Source: Hirundichthys speculiger
Taxonomy: Eukaryota; Chordata; Actinopteri; Beloniformes; Exocoetidae
Assembly (NCBI GenBank): GCA_018398805.1
Contig: JAGFBZ010000363.1
Span: 1,116,001-1,180,000, forward strand
Direction: 5' to 3'
Length of the DNA: 64,000 bases
The translations under genes were made by a program, and so were the position numbers. The notes under the pieces were generated by a model. It searched no databases. It was not told the origin of the DNA and worked only from the letters and a program-made list of their open reading frames with translations. Numbering within the stretch: the stretch's first letter is position 1; each line of letters begins with the position of its first letter. Below, piece after piece: positions 61,601-64,000 of the stretch.

Positions 61601-64000
61601 ATGAAAAACTCTCTCCTCTCTAAAACCAACTTAAATTTGCCGTGCATAAATGCACACACACACTTGGTTTTTACTAGTTCCGCTTAGATACTTTTGCAAA
61701 TTATTATTAGCTATAGTAGTTATATGATGTAATACTCATACTTTGCTTGCCTATCCTGTCTAAATATGTGCACTTTATTTCCTACTCCAATCTTTTTTAA
61801 TTCTGTAAAAAAACAGCTAAAATTTTTCCTCCGGTAGAACTGATGTTCCTTAATTCAACTTTTAGCACTAGCACAAAACTGCTTAAATCAACTTTTCCAC
61901 AAGACATTTATATTTTCTTCCCATCCTCAGAACTTCAATACTTAATAGTATTCACATGCCAGATGTTCACCCTAACTCAGTTTATTTTATTTTTTAAAAA
62001 TAATGACCATGTGTGACCTGTGAATGTGGTCTGATGCAATGAATCTAACTGTCATTTCCGTTCCCTCTGAAGGCTGATTAGTGGGTTGCCGCCTTCACGG
62101 TACTGCAGACAAACATGCTTCAGTTCACCAGTGCACCTGTTCTTGTATGGCTACTGCCTCACGCTGCTGTTTGGAGACAACAGTGGGGGTGCAAGGGGGA
62201 ACTGGGGGTGAGTGGGGTTAAAAAGGATTCCATCAGTAATCCAAACAACCTCTGGTGTCATGACAATTCCCTAACATGTGGCAACATTAAAACTATGGAA
62301 AGCACCAACAGCTGAGCTTCATGTGTTCCGTTACTTTTTTTTTCAGTCCCATCTATGAGGAATCATTTGCTTCACTTGGATGACTTCAAGCTGGTAAGAG
62401 GATTCAGATGGTTTCTCTTTACCAGTTGCTCAACGGCTTGCATCTAATTGAGGGTCCTGTTTCGCAGAGTAAGCACACTAAAGGTGGCTTCCATGTTTTG
62501 AATCCCAAGCATTTCTCACGACGAACTGACCTCCCCACAATTCACCTAGGTATTCAACTGTTGGCAAATAGGAATACGCAGGGAATAAACTGGAAACGGA
62601 GACAAATTTAAAAGACTTGTCACACATTCCAACAGATGCCTCAAGGTCAGCGGAAATGACATGCTGAGCCGTCAGTCAGTTGCCTATCAATGAGTGTGTG
62701 TGTGTGTGTGTGTGTGGACGCGCTTGGGGAGAAGTGGAGCCACAGATAGCATTTAATTGAAAGTTGAAGTTATCAGATAGCCTGCGACTCCACTGTCAGT
62801 CAAGATGCAGTCACCACAGTGATGCTTCAGTGTTCTGCACCATCGATGACATCAGAAAATGGCTGGCTTAAGAATGGTAAGGGGGCAGATGGACAGATAT
62901 ACGGACAGACAGAATAACAGAGCTATAGGTATACCCACAAATTGATGTGGGAGAAGCATTTAAGAGAAACTGAGCAGAAACATGCTTGAAAGACAAGTTA
63001 TTGTGATAGCACTGACATACTGTACAAAATTCAGACACCAGCACAGCCTACTGATCTACTGGTGACCTGACACCAATGAGGGGAGAAAAAAAAAACTAAA
63101 CTTAAAAAAAAAGGGTCTATAATTCGCTGCATTCTTAGAAGAATCTACAATTCTGTCAGCATGGTGGGGGAGGGTCGAAGAAACAGTCACAGACTGACAA
63201 AATGTGAATATTTGCCCCATTTAGGAGTTGACATATGGGGAAAGAAAGTGTCATTTCTCCCACCCACTTTACTATTTCTTTTCTCCATTTTCCTCTCAAT
63301 TCTACATAATTCCCATCCACAACTAAATACTCATCTTTATCCTGCTTGCAAACATAAAGCAGATATGGACATAATGTGGATCACTCTGTTCTGAAAACAT
63401 TTCTCAAACCATAAGGCACAGCAAGCTTTTCTCTTTGAGAAAGTCAGCTAAACATAATCATCTTACCTGCCACTGTCTGTTTTCAAATAATTAAACTTCA
63501 AATTTTACTCCTTTTCTGTCACCGCACAAGTTTAAAATTCAAAAAGGACAGTTTGGGGAGTTGTAAGAACAAAGTGTGTTTTATTAAACCAGTTTAAAAG
63601 ATTTTGCACATAAACCCAGTTTCAGGAGGAATGGGGCTTAAAAGGTTATTTTATTTCATTTTGTCTTACATCTGATTTCTACACACACCTTTTGTCCAGC
63701 TTTTACCACTTTACCTTGCAATTTAATGACTCCACCTGGTGAAATCGTTATTAATATATGTACTAAAAATAGAAAAATGGCTATTTGAAATCTGTGCCAC
63801 TCCGTTAAATTTTTATGTGTCTTTTACTGTGCGTGTGTCCCTAAAAAGGTCATCCAAAGTCTTTTTTGCCACCCGGGGCAAACCTAATTAATTCAGTAGC
63901 TTTTTTTGACAGCTCGTAAACACAATGTAGAGTTACAGTCATGCTCTGAACAAAGTAGCAGAGCACAGCAAGCAAAGGGAACACAAGGGTCATCTGAGGA
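55696..64000 (-). other. qki intron 2 (partial)
   Basis: I looked for the exon coding the segment before the KH domain (ending LQEKLYVPVKEYPD) and for exon 1 (MVGEME start), and saw neither. The whole stretch therefore appears intronic, running off the window edge. It has a (TG)n run at 62694-62716 and no recognised mobile element. Confidence 0.65.
62694..62716. repeat. (TG)n microsatellite
   Basis: About 11 TG units in the partial qki intron 2. Confidence 0.9.

Noticed and set aside
55696..64000. Possible qki exon 2 or 1 on the minus strand
   Set aside because: No peptide like LYVPVKEYPD or MVGEME before a donor was seen on reading this stretch.
1..64000. tRNA, rRNA and CRISPR structures
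   Set aside because: No cloverleaf with A/B boxes, rRNA signature or regularly spaced direct repeats was recognised by eye; a dedicated scan could still find a tRNA-derived SINE.

Overview
This window looks like nuclear DNA from a teleost fish, probably a spiny-rayed one. It has vertebrate-style split exons with GT/AG junctions, long AT-rich introns, many microsatellites, and relics of Tc1-like, Tigger-like and hAT-type transposons typical of fish genomes. I see nothing bacterial, viral or organellar, no CRISPR array, and no RNA gene I can support.

The one confidently identified gene is a quaking (QKI) orthologue on the minus strand. QKI is a STAR-family KH-domain RNA-binding protein that controls splicing, stability and translation of target RNAs. 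Six coding exons, numbered 3 to 8 by analogy with human QKI, lie at 55579-55695, 48813-48956, 28784-28871, 26594-26893, 24435-24509 and 23234-23250. All junction phases fit, and together they encode 246 residues, the same length as the matching part of human QKI-5. The first two exons (the dimerising Qua1 region) lie beyond position 64000. The final exons encode the nuclear isoform (QKI-5) tail with the STAR nuclear localisation motif. I found no QKI-6 or QKI-7 tails. A 3' UTR of about 7.7-8.5 kb probably follows, down to one of two poly(A) signals near 15.59 kb or 14.75 kb. The sequence resembles a fish qki2/qkib-type paralogue, but paralogue assignment needs a tree.

Positions 1 to about 14.7 kb lie downstream of qki and hold only repeats and gene fragments: an unclassified interspersed repeat (1.2-1.65 kb), a Tc1 transposase relic (2.2-2.5 kb), a hAT-type MITE with 8-bp target duplication (6410-6764), a facing pair of orphan first exons (a YqaJ/SWIM-type family on plus and a THAP zinc finger on minus, 8.4-9.0 kb), and a dead Tc1-like element carrying a nested MITE (11.05-12.7 kb). 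Inside qki, a 765-bp palindromic element sits in the presumed 3' UTR, a Tigger-type MITE in intron 4, and a hAT MITE in intron 3.

The most interesting observation is a second in-frame splice donor 141 nt past the end of exon 6. It has the same phase as the normal donor and an open frame throughout, and would insert 47 residues just before the nuclear tail. Also notable are putative QKI response elements (ACUAAY), one spanning the qki stop codon and a cluster in the 3' UTR, which fit autoregulation.
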